Assembly (NCBI GenBank): GCA_032719365.1
Contig: CM064873.1
Span: forward strand, 40,649,742-40,713,741
Direction of reading: 5' to 3'
DNA: 64,000 nt
Source of the DNA: Prinsepia uniflora
Lineage: Eukaryota; Streptophyta; Magnoliopsida; Rosales; Rosaceae
The translations under genes were made by a program, and so were the position numbers. Below are positions 1 to 11,583 of this stretch, piece after piece. The notes below the pieces were generated by a model, which ran no database searches, was not told the DNA's origin, and saw only the letters and a program-made list of their open reading frames with translations. Numbering within the stretch: the stretch's first letter is position 1; the number at the start of each line of letters is the position of its first letter.

Positions 1-1317
1 CTTGTGAAATTGGGCCGTTTGTGTGTACCTGCAGTGGCAGAGTTACGGGCCGAGATTCTTGAGGAGGCCCATAGTTCAGCCTATGCTATGCATCCGGGAG
101 GTACAAAGATGTACCGTACCCTCCGGAACCATTACTGGTGGCCAGGAATGAAGAAAGATATTGCTGAATTCGTGAGCAAATGCTTAACCTATCAGCAGGT
201 TAAGGCGGAACGGCAGAGACCGTATGGGGCTATGCAGCCACTTCCGATTCCCGAGTGGAAGTGGGATCACATCACCATGGACTTCGTCTTTAAGTTACCG
301 AGAACTTAGAGTGGAGTGGACGGAGTATGGGTGATCGTGGACCGGCTAACCAAATCAGCCCATTTTCTGCCAGTTCAGGAGACCTATAAACCTAACCGAC
401 TGGCTCAGTTGTTTGTGAAGGAAATCATACGATTGCATGGTACGCCGGAATCGATCGTGTCCGATCGTGATCCGCGTTTCACTTCCAGGTTCTGGCGGAG
501 TTTGCAAGCTACTCTGGGAACAACCCTACGTTTCAGTACTGCTTTCCATCCACAGACCGATGGACAGTCTGAAAGAACCATTCAGACCTTGGAGGACATG
601 ATGAGGTCATGTGTACTACAGTTTCAGGACTCTTGGGATACTCATTTTCCATTGATGGAATTCGTTTACAACAACAGCTATCAGGCAAGCATCGGGATGG
701 CACCTTATGAGGCACTGTATGGTCGACAGTGCAGGACACCTATCTGCTGGACGGAGATAGGAGAGCGAGCGGCTGTAGGGCCGGAATTGATGGACTTAAC
801 CATGGAAACTGTTCGTGTTATCAAGGAGAGACTGAAGGCGGCACAGGATCGCCAGAAGAGTTATGCCGATCGACGGATTCGAGACTTGGAATTTGAAGTG
901 GGAGATTTTGTCTTCCTGAAGTTATCACCGTGGAAGGGGATTATCCGATTCGGTCGACGGGGGAAACTGAGTCCACGTTTTATCGGACCTTATGAGATCG
1001 TGGAGAGGATTGGCAGAGTTGCTTACAAATTAGCACTACCTCCAGAACTATCTAGAGTTCACAATGTTTTCCACATATCGATGCTACGGAAGTACGTACG
1101 TGATGCTTCTCATGTACTTGGGGAACAACCTGTCGAACTACGGGGGGATTTGAGCTTTGAGGAACAACCAGTACAGATCTTGGATCGGAAGGACAAGGTA
1201 CTACGTCGGAAGACGATCCCTCTCGTGAAGATTCTCTAGAGAAACCAGAATGTGGAAGAAGCCACATGGGAGCCTGAGGCTCAGATGCGAGAACAATTTC
1301 CTCATTTGTTTCTTTGA
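1..1317 (+). pseudogene. Gypsy pol remnant: integrase zinc finger, catalytic core and C-terminal domain
   Basis: This reads as one frame with two internal stops. The first part (4-309) holds the HHCC zinc-finger region, where the motif normally written CLxCQQ is CLTYQQ, so one zinc-binding Cys is replaced by Tyr. It also holds the first catalytic Asp region (HITMDFV). A TAG at 307-309 interrupts the frame. The second part (316-1239) has the second Asp (SDRDPRF) and the Glu region (GQSERTIQTLED), then the C-terminal domain (GKLSPRFIGPY, VFHVS-like). A second TAG at 1237-1239 precedes a tail ending at TGA 1315-1317. Integrase inserts retrotransposon cDNA into the genome. This copy cannot make a full enzyme because of the stops and the lost Cys. 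A closely similar fragment lies on the minus strand at 59.2-60.6 kb. Confidence 0.9.
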
Positions 1318-1922
1318 AATTTCGGGACGAAATTTCTTAAGGGGGGAAGGTTGTAACACCCCGGACATTCGAGGATTTTAATATTGTATTTTAATGTGTG
1401 AATTGGCGCTTTTACCCTTGTGATTAACATGGTTAAATTGTTGACTTTTTGATTGATGAACTAAATGGACCTTGACCTATGACCGTGACGTAGTATGGGA
1501 TGTCACGAGTTCATAGACAGGTGGCACGTCTAATTCGGACGATCAGGGAAAAAGTTATGACTATCGGAAGTTTAGGGGCATTACCGTAAGTTGCAGAGCT
1601 TGGGACGGCAACCTACAGGTACTTTTAGACACAATTGATTGTTCATTTTGGTTCGTTTTGATCCTGTTATGCTTCCTGTGAAGTTAGTTGGACAATGGGT
1701 TTGAAACCAGGAAGTTCTGGTGATTGACTTGATTGGTTGATCGCGGGTCGATGGGTCGTTTGGGGATGTGTCGAGGTTGATTTTTGTCACAGAACCTAAA
1801 TTGGATAGTTAATGAACATGTTAGGATCAAATTGTATTGAAATCGAGAGAGAATTGATGGGTATTCAACCGGGTCAAGCCGCGGGTGGCAGGCCCGTATT
1901 ACAGACAAACGGGTGAAGGAGG

Positions 1923-1944
1923 TGACACTGTAGCTACAGTGTCA
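1923..1944. other. 22-bp perfect palindrome in LTR B
   Basis: The left half is TGACACTGTAG and the right half is its exact reverse complement. It is immediately followed by GCGCGTGA / TCACGCGC, a second inverted pair (about 1946-1964), and further GCGCGTG copies. The same palindrome is intact in the solo LTR P at 23787-23808. Function unknown. Confidence 0.9.
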
Positions 1945-2578
1945 GGCGCGTGACATTCACGCGCAGCCACTTTGGGTGGCGCGTGAGGGCGCGTTGGACC
2001 TTATCTCCGATCACGATCAACATGACTTTTGTTCCTCTCATCTTTCTGAACATTTTTGGTGATTTAACCATGTTGATCTGAGATAAGCTTTGATGGGTCA
2101 GTTTAGGGCCAGTTACCTCGGGAAACGTGTTGTACGGTTTCCCCGGGCCAGTTTCTATTTTGGACTTTGTGGTTAAACGTTTAAGACTTGTAGTGACCCT
2201 TACATGTGATTTGGACTGACAGGAATTGTACGATAATCCCGGTACAAGTTCGTACGCGCAGGTTCACCGCGGGATCGTACTGTGAGTGGGCCCGTTTTCA
2301 TTAAACCCTTGCATGCTTAAATGTTTTCTGATTTACTTATATGTTCACATGCTGGAATCTATAAATGGTTTTGATGATTTTGAGATTTCGGTTATGGCAC
2401 GTTTCACGGTAATTGGGCATGGGACCCGTTTGATGAAACGTAATGATCGGTTCAGATTTTACCTATGTATACATATATGTTTGCATGTGGATATCAATAA
2501 AATGTATTTGGTACTGCACTGTATAGATCCTTCCATATTATATTGTCTCCTCCGGATGAGGTACCCCGGAGAGGTCAC

Positions 2579-2737
2579 GGACGCCTAGAACGTCCAGCGT
2601 CTACGACGCTAAGCATCGGGGATGCTGTAACCGAACAGGGTTCGGGGATTGAACTCGGAATTGAAACCCGAGTGACACGCGTAGCCTTGTGATTGTGACC
2701 TTATTGGACGTCAGGGACGTCAGACATCAGGGATGTC
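2579..2737. other. Array of short inverted repeats in LTR B
   Basis: Seven consecutive stem-loop candidates can be read: GGACG/CGTCC (2579-2595); AGCGTC-tac-GACGCT (2596-2610); AGCATC-ggg-GATGCT (2612-2626); CCGAAC-agg-GTTCGG (2631-2645); ACTCGG/CCGAGT with a 9-nt spacer (2653-2673); GACGTC-agg-GACGTC (2707-2721); GACATC-agg-GATGTC (2723-2737). Five share exactly 6-bp arms and a 3-nt spacer although the arm sequences differ. They could fold in LTR RNA or be dimer-binding DNA sites; neither is known here. Confidence 0.85.
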
Positions 2738-3242
2738 GGGATTGGAGTGTATAGTGCAGTGGCTAAAATTATGGTTATGGTTTTATTACATGCCTTATGA
2801 TTCATATTATATTATTTATGATTTTAAATGATGCTGCATGCATGTTTGGAAAATGGAGGGGTAAATTATATGTTTTACTATCCAATGATTTTATAAACTT
2901 GAGTTCGATCCACTCACTCTTAATGTTTTGATAACCCCTCCAGGTCGTGAAACTGAGGTAGAGGAGGAACCTGAGGCTGAGGCATAGATCTACTTCTGCG
3001 TACCTGATCCCCTGTTGGGCGGTGTACCCGCAGGTTTACTTTAGAGTCGTGCTCGCAACTTGTAATTTTGGATTTCATCCCTTGTCTGACATTCGTTTAA
3101 TTTGGATTTGATGTATGACTTTAATTTGGTTATTTATGCATTTAAATGTTTTGAGGTCAAAATTGGTATGAATTATTGGGTGTCGGACGGGAGCAGGGCA
3201 CGTCCCCTTGTGGTCCCTGTGGGATCGGGGCGGGTCCTGTCA

Positions 3243-3588
3243 CTTACGAATATGCAATCATCTCGTAGAACTAAGGTTATAGAATTTCGTAGGTTTGAAA
3301 TTGATATAATTCATAAATGAGTAAGGCATAAAGAATGAGTTAACCACATGTAAATAATAGATTAGGTTCGATTAGGTTTAGTTTAATTACTTAGAACTTT
3401 AAAATCAATCTTTACCCCCAATTAATCAATCAAACGATAACCATGCTTAGGTACCCTCAATCCCCGGTTAAGAACGATCCCTATTTACTAATGCTACATC
3501 TACAAAAAAAAGGTTTTTAATTGCATACATTTCCTTAAGTGTTGAGTGTGACTTTGTGTTTACTTTAATGCTTAGTTTTTGCGTATCA
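3243..3588 (+). repeat. Element A 5' LTR, 3' remainder
   Basis: This is the part of the 5' LTR downstream of the B insertion. It ends GCGTATCA, and about 300 bp align with 5758-6043 plus 13015-13065 of the 3' LTR. An apparent 10-bp indel (gttcgattag) near 3366 separates the two LTR copies. Confidence 0.85.
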
Positions 3589-3593
3589 ATTTT

Positions 3594-3611
3594 TGGCGCC
3601 GTTGCGAGGGA
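3594..3611 (+). promoter_or_regulatory. Primer-binding site of element A (tRNA-Asp type)
   Basis: TGGCGCCGTTGCGAGGGA starts 5 bases after the LTR. It differs slightly from the complement of the plant tRNA-Asp 3' end, TGGCGCCGTTGCCGGGGA, the usual Athila-type primer site. Confidence 0.75.
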
Positions 3612-4615
3612 TTTAATTTTTTTTTTTGTAATTTTGTTTGTGTAAATATGTTCATAATGTAAATATCATACTTGTGTATAACTTTCACACTTGTAATAAT
3701 ACAAAAAATATATATATATGAATTTGAGAGCAAAAAAAAGAAAAAGAAAAAAAAAAGCTCTCTGGCAATATGTTTTGAATGTAAGTACTTGGACTGTGTA
3801 CAAGATGATATTCGGCTCCCATATGCTATTGGTGACGCTATGGAGGAAAATGTGCTCGTAATTGATTAAGTTTTGGTGCAAGGACTAAGTCTTTAGAATA
3901 TTTTTTTATCACCACATACCCAAAATCCAAATTCCTTAGCCGTAGCCTTATTACAACCCATAAATAAAGACCTTTATGATCCATGAAATAAGTAGTTTTT
4001 GATCTGTTGAGTAAGTTGTGTGAGTAAGCATATGGTTTGGGTTCATTTGTGCAAGTCATTCATTCTATTCATGTGGTATTGTTTAAGTGTTTTTATCGTT
4101 GATATATGTGAGCAATTCTTTCACATATCTTTGAGGGAAACCCTATTTCATGAGTGAAATAGATTATGAGTGCATCCATTGTGAGGTGATATTAACTTGT
4201 TCGAAGCATGCACAGACTTAATTTCGCCATTATTTTCTCCACGTCTTACTTATTCATGGCACGATTATATTTCTATTATCTCTTGAATTCCCTATGTGTA
4301 TTTGTTGGATATCATAATGTCATATACTTATAATAATTTCGGAGACATTTGGTTAAGGGCTATAGTGTTGTTTTCCTAAATTTTTTTTAAAAAAATCTTT
4401 TGAGTCTTTGTTTGTTTCTTTTCTTTTGTTTTGCTAAGGGTCTAGCAATGTTTCAGTGTGGGGGAGTCAATCTGGGTTTGTTATTTTTTAAATCAATTAG
4501 GACTTAGTTTTTTTTAATTAGTTGTTTTAAAAATAACAAAAAAAAATTTTGTTGTCAATTCTTAGTTTGTTTTGATATTTGCTAGGGACTACCAAAGTCT
4601 AAGTGTGGGGATATT
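3612..4615 (+). other. Element A internal region, non-coding, with polypurine tract
   Basis: I see no coding sequence here, only AT-rich sequence with T- and A-runs. Two similar AGTGTGGGG motifs occur (about 4457-4467 and 4602-4610). The second lies next to the 3' LTR and is the likely polypurine tract; the first may be a duplicate. Confidence 0.65.
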
Positions 4616-7600
4616 TGATAAGCCTTGAATTAAACATCATTTTATACCTTTTATGCTTATCTTTTAATATTTAATGACCAAACAATAGGAGAAAATAATA
4701 TATATTGTGAGAAATGTACAGAATTGGATAGAGCTTGAAATTACGAGAATTTAGACGAAAGAATCATCTCAATCAGACTTATATTGAAGAAGTTATGATC
4801 AAAGGAGGCCACCGAAAAGGGCTACGAAATTCGAATAGGGCACTACCAAAGTCCACAAAGATATCCCAGAAACCATTCAGCGCGCGCCTCCTGAATCCTG
4901 AACCCCGCTTCGGCGCGCGCCTACCGAACTCTCTACCAAGCCTCCTTGCTGCGTAGACCTTGCCATTGACCACCGAATTTCAGTCTGTATTTCGGCCGGT
5001 GCCCACCGAAACAATTCCTGAAGCATTATTTCGAGTTTTAGAAAATATTTTTGGGATAACTCCAACTTGCTTTCACACTTATTCTCCATATTCTATAATG
5101 ATTTCAATCCTATTTCCTTTTATTTTATTATTTTCACCCCTTTTACTTGTAGGAAAGGTTTTTAATTAGTTTTCTTATATATTTAGAAAACCTTGTACTT
5201 TTAGAATTAAATTGTAAACTCCTATTTATTTGGGAATTAATTTTCTCCTATAAATAGAGAGGTTTAGATTATTTGTAAAAAGTCGCTCATTCTTGTACCG
5301 AAATTCTACTTGACCAAACTTTCTAATTTATATAATCGATATTATTTTTCAAGATTAATTACATCATACTCCATCTTCTACCCTTCATCAGTGGCATAGT
5401 TGGGCGTTCTCGATTGTCTCACCCAAGAGTTCCATCACTTCGTATCCTTTGAGTTACTCAGAAGAAAAAGTGTAATACGACAGAGCTTCATCACTTCATA
5501 TCCTTTGGCCTTCTCGGATAAAAAGTGGAACACGACCTCCTACTTCGTAGTTATCTTTTGGCATGAATAGCGCTTCTATGAATTGATTATTAATCTTATT
5601 ATGGTTTTATGTTTTATATTGTTTTCGTATAAATCTTCCATGTGTTCTAGTATTTTAGTTTTTGTTATATTTGTATACTGGTGCTTAATGCTTGATAGAT
5701 GAGTTATGCGTTCCCTAGTTTATTATTGAAAGTGCGGTGTGAGTGTCTCCCTACACGTACTTACGAATATGCAATTATCTCGTAGAACTAAGGTTATAGA
5801 ATTTCGTAGGTTTGAAATTGATATAATTCATGAATGAGTAAGGAATAAAGAATGAGTTGACCACATGTAAATAATAAATTAGGTTTAGTTTAATTACTTA
5901 GAACTTTAAAATCAATCTTTACCCCCAATTAATCAATCAAACGATAATCATGCTTAGGTACCCTCAATCCTCGGTTAAGAACGATCTCTATTTACGGATG
6001 CTACATCTATAAAAAAGGGTTTTTAATTGCATACGTTTCCTTATGTAACGACCCGGACTTTTGGAAAAGGAAAATTGGGAAAACATGAAGAAAATGTCGG
6101 TTTTTGCCCCTAGATAATGGGCAACGGTTGACTTTTTAATCGAGCGGTCAAACGGACTTTGACCGAAGACTGTGACGTAGTTCGGACGTCACGAGTTCAT
6201 ATAAAGGTGGAACGCCCGATTCCGACGATCAGGGAAGAAGTTATGACTTTCAGAAGTCAAGGGCATTTTCGTAATTAGAACGAAAAGGGGGAAATGTTGA
6301 CTTTTTGATTAACCACTATTTTTCATGCAATTCGAGGACCCTTGGGTAGGTCTCGATTCCCTGAGTTTGTAGACAGGCGGCACGTTGAAAACGGACATCA
6401 GGCGGGTGAGTTATGGTTCTAAAACGAGAAGGGCGTTTTGGTAATTTTGTGAAGAAGGGGAAAATAGTAATTTCCACAGGGGCACTGTTTGAAACAGTGG
6501 AGCAGGGGCTGAACCACCGTGCTATGAGTGGTCTGATCAAGGAATTGTTTAATTGTTAGTGGCATTGGGACAGTTTGAGGTAGTGGAAACAAATTGGTGA
6601 GGGTTTGTAACAGAACACAGGCACGGGTGCCATGGAAAATTGGTTTCGGGTCAGTTGCGAGGAACCATTTACATAGAGGACTGAGAGATTCTTTAGGTTT
6701 CCGTGAAGGTTGAATTGATTATAGGGAGTGAGAGTGATTCGAGAGGGTCATTTTGAGAGGAAGAGCCTGAGAATTGAGAGGAAACAGAGTCGGAAAATTT
6801 TGGGAAAATTGGAGGAAAAAATCGAATTTAATTTGTGAGTCGAGAGGAACAAAACCAAGGTTGGAAACAATCTTCTGGGATCATTTAGAGTTCAACCGTA
6901 CCAACATTGAAGGAAATCAATCGCGGTTTGGCCAAGAACCCAAGTTCCAGTTCTGGAGAAATTTCAGGCTTGAGGACGATCACCTACGGGTAAGTTTTCC
7001 TGAAATTGGTTATGGTTTAGTGTTCATTTAGGTCCTATGAAGCTTCTGTTTAAGTTAATTTGAAAACTGAGTTGATTCGAGTGAGTTTCAAAGCTTGACC
7101 CGTTTGATTGATCATGAGGGAAATGATCGATTTAGGGCCTTGATGTGTGAATTTAATAACGGAGAACTTAAATTAAGTTACAATGGAAGGTTTTCGATGG
7201 AAAAATTTAAGGAATTAAGCTGTAATTGTAGGAGATTGGACCGGGTTGTGTCGCGGGTTTGGGACCCGTTTAGCAGAGAGTCGGGTGAGGAAGGTGACAC
7301 TGTAGCATCACTGTGGCAGGCATGTGATTTTCACGCGCAGCCACTCACGGAGGCGCGTGAGGGCGCGTGGGCCCGATTTTCAAGGTGAGTTCAACACGAC
7401 TTTTATCCTATATAATGTAACGAACATTTTAGCGTTGGTTTTGAGTTAATCGGACACCGTTTCGATATTGTTTTGAGGGTCCGAAGGTTTATATTACGTT
7501 TTTAATTAATATTTAATTCCCGAAAAATTATGGGAAATTAGTATGATGTTATTTGAGTCCTTAGTGACACTAAAGAATGATTTCGGACAGGATTCAAGAT

Positions 7601-8347
7601 TCCTGAAAAATGTCGGAAATTTCGGAAACGCGTACAGCGCAAAAACGAGCGTTATGGACTGTGTGTGAGTGGACTTCGCTTTCAAAATTTAATGCATGCA
7701 TAAATGTTTCTATGATTTCTATGATTATAATTATGACTTGTGATAATTACGATTTTCGTATTTATACGTATTTTGGTATGCAGTACGTAACTGCACGTAT
7801 TTCGAGACTATGGTTTTTCTTATACTTTGATGACGGTTTGATGAACAATTTTATATGATTTGTGAGTATGATGTTTTAAGAATTTTTTGATTATGATTGT
7901 GAGTATGACCTACGGTTTTGACACGGATTTCGAGATTATTATGGTTTTGCACGTTTTACGAGATTTCTAGTATATTGTGATTTGATCATGGTTTTGATGC
8001 TTTGACCTTGGGATTTGAAAAATGATTCGATTTCAAAGATTTTAAACAGATTTTGGAAAAGGTGATTTCGGGCTTGATGCCTAGGGCATAAAAGTAATTT
8101 TGATGATCGAGATTTCGGGTTTCGAAAACGTGAAAGTGGATTTCCGGATTTGGGTTCGGAATGGTTATTCCGGATGCTAGCTTACGGAATAATGGTTATG
8201 AATTCGGATTTGGAAACGGATGGTGGATATGATTTGAGATTTGAATATGAAGTTCGGACATGAGTTCCATTTTGAATAAACGTGATGTCGGAATTGGTTT
8301 TGAAATTTGAATTCCGATGGATTCTGGATTGGTTGTGAATTACACAT

Positions 8348-9005
8348 GTTTTGGGTTTAAAGACCTGGTACTATTGCTGGATCATGTTTTGGGTTTAAAG
8401 ACCCGGTTAATTGATGACGGGGGAGGGCCCTGATATGTTTTGAGTTTAAAGACTCGGTATGTGTTTTGAGTTTAAAGACTCGGTTATTGACAGGACCCAT
8501 CTCAATCCCCCCGGGATTAGTGCGGGATGACCTTGCTCCCGTCTGACACAAAGTGTCAGACAAGGGATATTTCCGACCTTAAATGGTTTTCAATGATTAT
8601 AAAGGGATTTTGGAACATGATTTCGATGATTAAAGGTTTTCGATTTTAGAAACGGATTTCGGAAAAAGGGTTGGTTTCCAAGTGGAAAAGTGGATTCCGG
8701 ATTTGGGTTCGGAATGACGGTTCGGGATGCTGGAAGAGCATCGGACCGGTGATTTCGGATTCGAGTTTGGATGTGAATACGGAAATGGTTTTCCAATGGT
8801 TTTGATTGGATTTGCTGGATCTGGTTATTGGGTTTAAAGACCCGGATATTGATTGACGGGGGACGGGCCCGGATTGAGTTTAAAGACTCGGGAGTTTAAA
8901 GACTCGGATATATTGATTTTCCCCCGTAGGCCTTTGAGTTTAAAGACTCGGGAGTTTAAAGACTCGGATATTATTAAGGCCTGGATTGAGTTTAAAGACT
9001 CGGAT
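8348..9005. repeat. Repeated GGGTTTAAAGACCC / GAGTTTAAAGACTC units
   Basis: About a dozen 14-bp units occur here, split between C (to 8487) and K (from 8581). The outer arms switch together: GGG pairs with CCC, and GAG pairs with CTC. More copies occur at 12408-12465 (plus) and 20568-20815 (reverse, in F). Confidence 0.85.
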
Positions 9006-9582
9006 GGTCCAGCAAGTTTGATCGGAAAATGATGATTTCAGGTTCATGGTTTATGACACGGTTTTATGATTCACAGGCTGTGGTTTTTCTAACTGTTTTA
9101 TAGTGTTTATGTTTCTTATGATGTAGTTTATGGTAATTTGGTTTATAACTGTTCTGATAACTGGGTTATGCATGTGATTTTCAAAACGGAGGGTGAAACT
9201 TGGTTTTCTGATAAATAGTTTTAGAACTTTTCTTTTATTATGGTCCACTCACACCTTTTGTTTTTAACTTGCCCTCCAGGTTGTGGAGCGAGCGCGGGGT
9301 CTTGACGTCGAGGCAGTGTCCGAGGCATAGAGGTCATTTGAGGGATCCCGGAGTGGTTTAAGTTTGCCGCGTGCGTGTAATTATTATCGGTTTTTATTTC
9401 CTTGTGTTCGTACTATGCTCTGTAAATTATAACTTCGGGATATTTTATATAGTTTCTCCTGCGTCTGACTGAGTTTTGGGTGATTTTGGGTGAGTTGTAC
9501 TTGAGTGTTGTGTCGGGGAGTCAGACGGGAGCAGGATTTACCTCGGGTTTCGGGGTGAAACCGGGGTGGGTCCTGACATTTG
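8581..9582 (+). mobile_element. Fragment K: truncated gypsy LTR 3' part inside element D
   Basis: D reads ...TTTCCGACCTT at 8580 and resumes TTTGCCCTC at 9583, matching the continuous sequence of the related G LTR in reverse. Between them lies about 1.0 kb of plus-strand LTR of the C/F family ending GGTCCTGACA. The LTR 5' end is missing, so K is a partly deleted insertion. It carries several GAGTTTAAAGACTC units (8870-9005). Confidence 0.75.
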
Positions 9583-11559
9583 CCCTCTTGGGCTATCAGA
9601 GTACGCCAGGATCTGGATGAGGTATGCGATATCACGGTCTTTGCTACAGTCCACATCCGATGTCAACCTGAAGGGCAGTCAAAACATTAAAAGCTGTGAG
9701 TGGACAAAACCAAAGTTTATAAAAACATTTCATAAGAAGACATTTGTACCCTTCACTAAAAAGTATGCATGAATTCGAAAACCATTTAACCAAATGGACC
9801 ACATGTGGGAACTAAGCCCAAATCAGAAATAACCAAGGTCAAAAGGACCACCATGAAATCGACCATACGGGCCACTACCCAAATCCATAAAAAAACCAAT
9901 AAGGGACTCCGCCCATAACCATAAACATACACGAGCCACTGCTCAATCCTATGCACACCTGTGCACACCTCATATCAATTCTCATATATCATATATTATA
10001 TATACATATAAGTCACACAACCAATCCTGTCACGGTATCCAAAGCTACGTGCGTGCTACCCGGGTCTCAATCCGAGTCTTCTCAAAGTCAAGGTCAATGT
10101 CCGCAGACCACTGATAGAACATGTAAAGGAAGTTATATGAACATATATATACATAAGATAACCATTCATTCCTGGTTCCCCTGAACCGTCATGATCCATA
10201 ATATCCAGTTCATATACATATAGACCATATCCTCCATGTCCGGTTCCCATAAACCGTCATGTACCATAAACATAACCAGGGTTCATGCTGGTTCCCATAA
10301 ACCGTGATGTACCATAAACATAACCAGGGTTCATTCTGGTCCCCATAATCCGTCATGAACCACGATACCACAACAAGAGTTCATGCCGATTCCCATAAAC
10401 CGTCATGAACCGGGAAATCCATTTAAGGTTCCCTAACCTGAAATTAAAACCGTAAAGTAACTATGTCTCGTTCCCGAACATAGGACATCAGATGGGCACC
10501 GTGCCCGATATCTGAGGTCATATGCCCGAGACAAAACCAAATGGGTCTCATACCCGAGTTTATCCTTTTGAAATCCAAAACCATTTCATTAAAACCAATA
10601 AAGACATACCGACCCGTATAGGCACCGTATAGGGCAGAAACCTCGAAATATGTGCCTATACGTAACCACATACAAATGCACCCATGGCATCATCAAACAT
10701 GTATGAAAACATATAAGAAACATTTATGCATGCACCAATTTAGAAAACAAGGTCCACTCACATACTGTCCGAGCTGCCACCTCGATTTGCGTGTCATAGG
10801 CTCTCCCGAGCCGATCACTGTCACCGGGACTCCCAAACCTGTCCAAATTTTAATAGAAGGTTACTAACTACTTAATTAACCTCCTACCAAAGTCCCGTAA
10901 TTTTCCCGAACTTTTAACTATTTTTAAACCGACCCTAATCCTTCCGACAGCCAGAAACCTATCGGAACGATGTCCGATTAACTTGAGACCAGTCCCAAAA
11001 TCTTCGTTACATCGAATAGAAGATTTCCCGTGTTAAACACTTCCCCAAATTATGGCCCACGCGCCCCTAGAAGGTCGAAAATACTGTTCATCGTCTCCAA
11101 CCTCCAACTGAACCAGTTTTTACTGTTTACGGCACTGTTCACCCTTCTTCAACCTCGGTTTTCTCTGGTTTTCGGACCGATTTTAGGTCCATTTCATCTC
11201 CTTTTAATCCTAATATCATCCTAATCCTATTTCATATCATTTAGACATTAAAACCCGAGCAAAACCCACCCAAAAACGTGCTTCATCCGCCGTTCATGGC
11301 GGCCGGACTTTCCCCCGCCGTCCAGGGCCATTTCCAGCCATCCTAAACCACGAAAACAATCCTATTCTACTCCTAGGGTCTCCAGAAACCTTACCCAATT
11401 AAAGAAATCGATTAAAAACCATTAAAACTAAAATTTGGATTTTTGAATATTTCTCACCTTACGGGTCCTCTCCCGCCGTGGCTCGCCACCGTTCCCGTCT
11501 TCCTCAGCCCTTCCTCACCTCACTCACGGTCACACACAAGCACACGAGGAATGGTGGTA

Positions 11560-11583
11560 TGTGTGTGTGTGTGTGTGTGTGTG
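11560..11583. repeat. (TG)12 microsatellite
   Basis: An uninterrupted TG dinucleotide run inside inverted LTR D. Confidence 0.95.

Larger units (their letters stand above)
1..3242 (+). mobile_element. Element B: 3' end of a Ty3/gypsy (chromovirus/Tekay-like) LTR retrotransposon
   Basis: The window opens inside the pol gene of a gypsy element: integrase, then a purine-rich tract (about 1337-1350) and a 3' LTR (1352-3242). The base after the LTR begins CTTAC (3243-3247). The matching uninterrupted sequence in the 3' LTR of element A (about 5757) also reads through CTTAC, so B sits in the 5' LTR of element A. The 5' half of B lies outside the window. The family call rests on pol layout and LTR style (TGTAACACC...GTCCTGTCA); the lineage is inference. 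Confidence 0.9.
1352..3242 (+). repeat. 3' LTR of element B
   Basis: This 1891-bp LTR begins TGTAACACCCC and ends GGTCCTGTCA. It directly follows the polypurine tract of B. A related copy in reverse orientation is the solo LTR at 22489-25066. It carries a 22-bp perfect palindrome at 1923-1944, a GCGCGTG-rich module just after it, and an array of short inverted repeats at 2579-2737. Confidence 0.9.

Noticed and set aside
2579..2737. Stem-loop array considered as tRNA or other structured RNA genes
   Set aside because: No cloverleaf, anticodon arm or A/B box pattern; the stems are independent short hairpins.
3666..4059. Short frames in the element A interior
   Set aside because: AT-rich low-complexity frames with Lys or Phe runs and no similarity to gag, pol or host genes.
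9583..9610. 9582/9583 as a recombination joint between two full elements
   Set aside because: Finding the left end of D at 8488 with TSD GTTAT shows that D is one inverted solo LTR with K inside it, so no inter-element recombination is needed.
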